Positions 5,937 to 7,427 of a DNA stretch of 7,427 bases are shown one piece after another. Position numbers and translations under genes: made by a program. Origin of the DNA: Bacillota bacterium (GTDB lineage: Bacteria > Bacillota_E > Sulfobacillia > Sulfobacillales > Sulfobacillaceae); NCBI GenBank assembly GCA_021802225.1, contig JAKAAS010000072.1, forward strand, positions 1-7,427, in the 5' to 3' direction. Under the pieces are notes generated by a model. The model was given only the letters and a program-made list of their open reading frames with translations, made no database searches and was not told the origin of the DNA. How positions within the stretch are numbered: the first letter of the stretch is position 1; each line of letters opens with the position of its first letter.

Positions 5937-7193
5937 TCAGCGGAAGCGGGCTCCGAGCCATTCCAGCCGCAGCGCGCGGACGGCGGCCACGACCACCGTG
6001 CCAAGAGCCAAAATAGCCAGAGATAGCGCCATAATCAATAGAGTCACGTGAAATGCATCCATCATTGTGGGCGCGGTCGGCGCCACCACCAGAAAGTCCC
6101 GGTCGGCAAAAGCAGGCAGCGTCAGTCCCCCCAGAGCCAGTTCCACCGGCCTGAAAAACACTAGCGTCATGATGCCGGCATACACCGCATGCAGCGCTCT
6201 GGCCATGAAGTACGGCTTCATGGAAATATCCGTGTCGGCCAGCACTGAAGCCACCTGCCCGTGCACGGACAGCCCGGACCAAGCCACCACCGCAGATACC
6301 ACCACCAGCTTCTGCAACAGGGGTGCCGAGGCCTGCGCCGCAGCAGCCGAGCCCAGGTCAATTTCAAATAATCCTTTGACCGCTGCCGGAACCAAATTGC
6401 GGGAGAGACCAATGACATGAAACAGCGCCCCCAAGGGAGCCGTCAAGACCACCATCAGCCCCGTAACCGTCAGCACTTTGAGCAGTACCGCAAATAGAAC
6501 CATGAAACTCATAATCATAAACAGCGTGCCCATCGTTTCAGAGATAGCCTGGTTGATCACCTGTCCGTAAGGCCGCCCATCTTCCTGGCGCCCCCGCATG
6601 AGAGCTTCCATAGCCCTCTTGTGAATGCCCCGCAGCATGACACCCTCATCGTTGCGTCTGGCCTCGCCGCGCCGCCCATAAAACCGGAACGTCAGGCCCA
6701 CCATCAGCACGGAGGTGTAGTGGGCCAAGGCCAGCACCGCTCCCAAAGCCGGCTGGCCAAACATTCCCACGGCGACCGCCCCAAAGAGAAAGAGAGGATC
6801 TGCCGAGTTCGAAAAAGCCAGCAGACGCTCCCCCTCCACCTTGCTGCACAGGTTTTGGCGCCGGAATTTGGCCGTCAGCACGGCGTCCATCGGGTAACCT
6901 GCGGCCAGGCCCATGGAAAACACAAAAGACCCCACCCCCGGCACATTGAACAGCGGGCGCATCAGGGGCTCAAAATATACCCCCAGATAATGAACGATCC
7001 CCGTAGACAGAAGGACGTCGGAGAGGATGAAAAAGGGCAAGAGAGACGGGAAGACCACTTCAAAAAACAATTTCAGCGCGTCCACCGTGGCATGATAACC
7101 GTGTTCAGAAAACACAATCAGCATGATTGTCAGCAAAAGCATGGTGAAACCGGTAATCAGGGTTGCGGTACGGCTGGGTTGTCGTTCTTCCAT
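5937..7193 (-). CDS. ylbJ: Sporulation integral membrane protein YlbJ
   Basis: This 418-aa polytopic membrane protein carries Gate/nucleoside-recognition-type repeats as in YlbJ. Diagnostic stretches are FPSLLPFFILSDVLLSTG (48-65), GLAAGYPMDAVLTAKFRRQ (95-113), EGERLLAFSNSADPLFLFGAVAVG (120-143), VKGLFEIDLGS (272-282), AWSGLSVHGQV (304-314) and YFMARALHAVYAG (328-340). About 8-9 hydrophobic helices are visible, with a soluble loop at 171-210. In Bacillus subtilis ylbJ is a sigma-E gene needed for a spore property acquired in the mother cell; the transported molecule is not established. The start is ATG 7193 with GAGGTG six bases upstream; an in-frame GTG at 7202 lies inside that Shine-Dalgarno. 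A sigma-E-like promoter is placed just upstream. The 91-aa membrane gene follows. Its presence is the main evidence that the host makes endospores. Confidence 0.94.
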   Translation of the reverse strand: MEERQPSRTATLITGFTMLLLTIMLIVFSEHGYHATVDALKLFFEVVFPSLLPFFILSDVLLSTGIVHYLGVYFEPLMRPLFNVPGVGSFVFSMGLAAGYPMDAVLTAKFRRQNLCSKVEGERLLAFSNSADPLFLFGAVAVGMFGQPALGAVLALAHYTSVLMVGLTFRFYGRRGEARRNDEGVMLRGIHKRAMEALMRGRQEDGRPYGQVINQAISETMGTLFMIMSFMVLFAVLLKVLTVTGLMVVLTAPLGALFHVIGLSRNLVPAAVKGLFEIDLGSAAAAQASAPLLQKLVVVSAVVAWSGLSVHGQVASVLADTDISMKPYFMARALHAVYAGIMTLVFFRPVELALGGLTLPAFADRDFLVVAPTAPTMMDAFHVTLLIMALSLAILALGTVVVAAVRALRLEWLGARFR

Positions 7194-7223
7194 TGGCGCC
7201 ACCTCGTCATGGGACTTCCCTTG

Positions 7224-7252
7224 ATGCTATGTCCCAGAAAGGACACGTATTC
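7224..7252 (-). promoter_or_regulatory. Sigma-E-like sporulation promoter of ylbJ
   Basis: On the minus strand, GAATACG (7252-7246), a 14-bp spacer and CATAGCAT (7231-7224) match the sigma-E consensus (KMATATT, 14-15 bp, CATACAHT) at 5 of 7 and 6 of 8 positions. The spacer has the expected length. Transcription would start near 7217, about 25 bases before ATG 7193, leaving room for the GAGGTG site. Known sigma-E control of ylbJ in Bacillus makes the match more credible. Confidence 0.55.
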
Positions 7253-7427
7253 CAGTGGGCCTATCCATGCGAGAATGCCGCCAATCGCCGGGAGGCGGTG
7301 ACGCGGCCAACACCGGTGAAAAGCCAAACTTCGGTCTAGCCAGCACCTCGCGGCACTCCAGTAAAATTCGGGAATCATGAGCCATCAATGCATCACCATT
7401 CAAAACCGATCGCAAGACCGCGGCTGG
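7227..7427 (-). pseudogene. Remnant of a COG1569-type PIN-domain toxin gene, N-terminus beyond window
   Basis: A reading frame enters from the right edge and ends at TAG 7229-7227, giving 66 codons. Its first part, PAAVLRSVLNGDALMAHDSRILLECREVLARPKFGF, closely follows the middle of COG1569 PIN-domain toxins (pattern ...DxRILxEYxEVLxRPKFGF). Its end, RHSRMDRPTGIRVLSGT, resembles the family's C-terminal strand (...RHFP...GIRVLSPxEF). Between them about 50-60 residues that normally hold the later acidic metal ligands are missing and replaced by a low-quality ASPPPGDW junction. The conserved Tyr of xEYRE is Cys here. This looks like an internal deletion with decay. The first catalytic Asp would lie outside the window. 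It is a recognition from memory, not a search, and the function is presumed lost. Confidence 0.6.

Noticed and set aside
6621..7301. 226-codon plus-strand frame opposite ylbJ
   Set aside because: It is the complement of YlbJ membrane segments, rich in His, Gln and Arg, with no recognisable domain.

Overview
This is a GC-rich stretch from what looks like a spore-forming Firmicute. The main reason is an almost intact gene for the sporulation membrane protein YlbJ. Strong purine-rich Shine-Dalgarno sites (AGGAGG, GGCGGAGGTGG) and frequent GTG starts agree with that. A Sulfobacillus/Alicyclobacillus-like lineage would fit, but the genus cannot be read from the sequence.

Left part, minus strand (1-1927): a sugar-catabolic pair. 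A GH4 6-phospho-beta-glycosidase gene (614-1927) overlaps by 4 bp the start of a BadF/BadG-type sugar kinase gene that runs off the left edge. Together they suggest cytoplasmic phosphorylation of a sugar or disaccharide plus NAD-dependent cleavage of a 6-phospho-glycoside.

Middle, plus strand (2126-4775): four genes in one direction. They are a stand-alone NYN (LabA/DUF88) nuclease-fold protein, an exported transglutaminase-like protein with an intact Cys-His-Asp triad and its own perfect TATAAT box, and two small unrecognised proteins of 87 and 109 aa with near-identical Shine-Dalgarno sites. A perfect 17-bp inverted repeat lies between the two small genes.

Right part, minus strand (4791-7427): reading right to left, a decayed fragment of a COG1569-type PIN-domain toxin gene at the window edge, then ylbJ, a 91-aa membrane protein and a cupin-type glucose-6-phosphate isomerase. 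The best regulatory find is a sigma-E-like promoter (GAATACG, 14-bp spacer, CATAGCAT) just upstream of ylbJ, overlapping the stop codon of the PIN remnant. A separate sigma-A-like promoter may drive the isomerase gene.

No tRNA, rRNA, CRISPR array, insertion sequence or riboswitch is apparent. No gene-free stretch exceeds 300 bases. I see no clearly new defence-type system; the most interesting items are the kinase-GH4 coupling, the PIN remnant carrying a sporulation promoter, and the small-gene pair with the inverted repeat.
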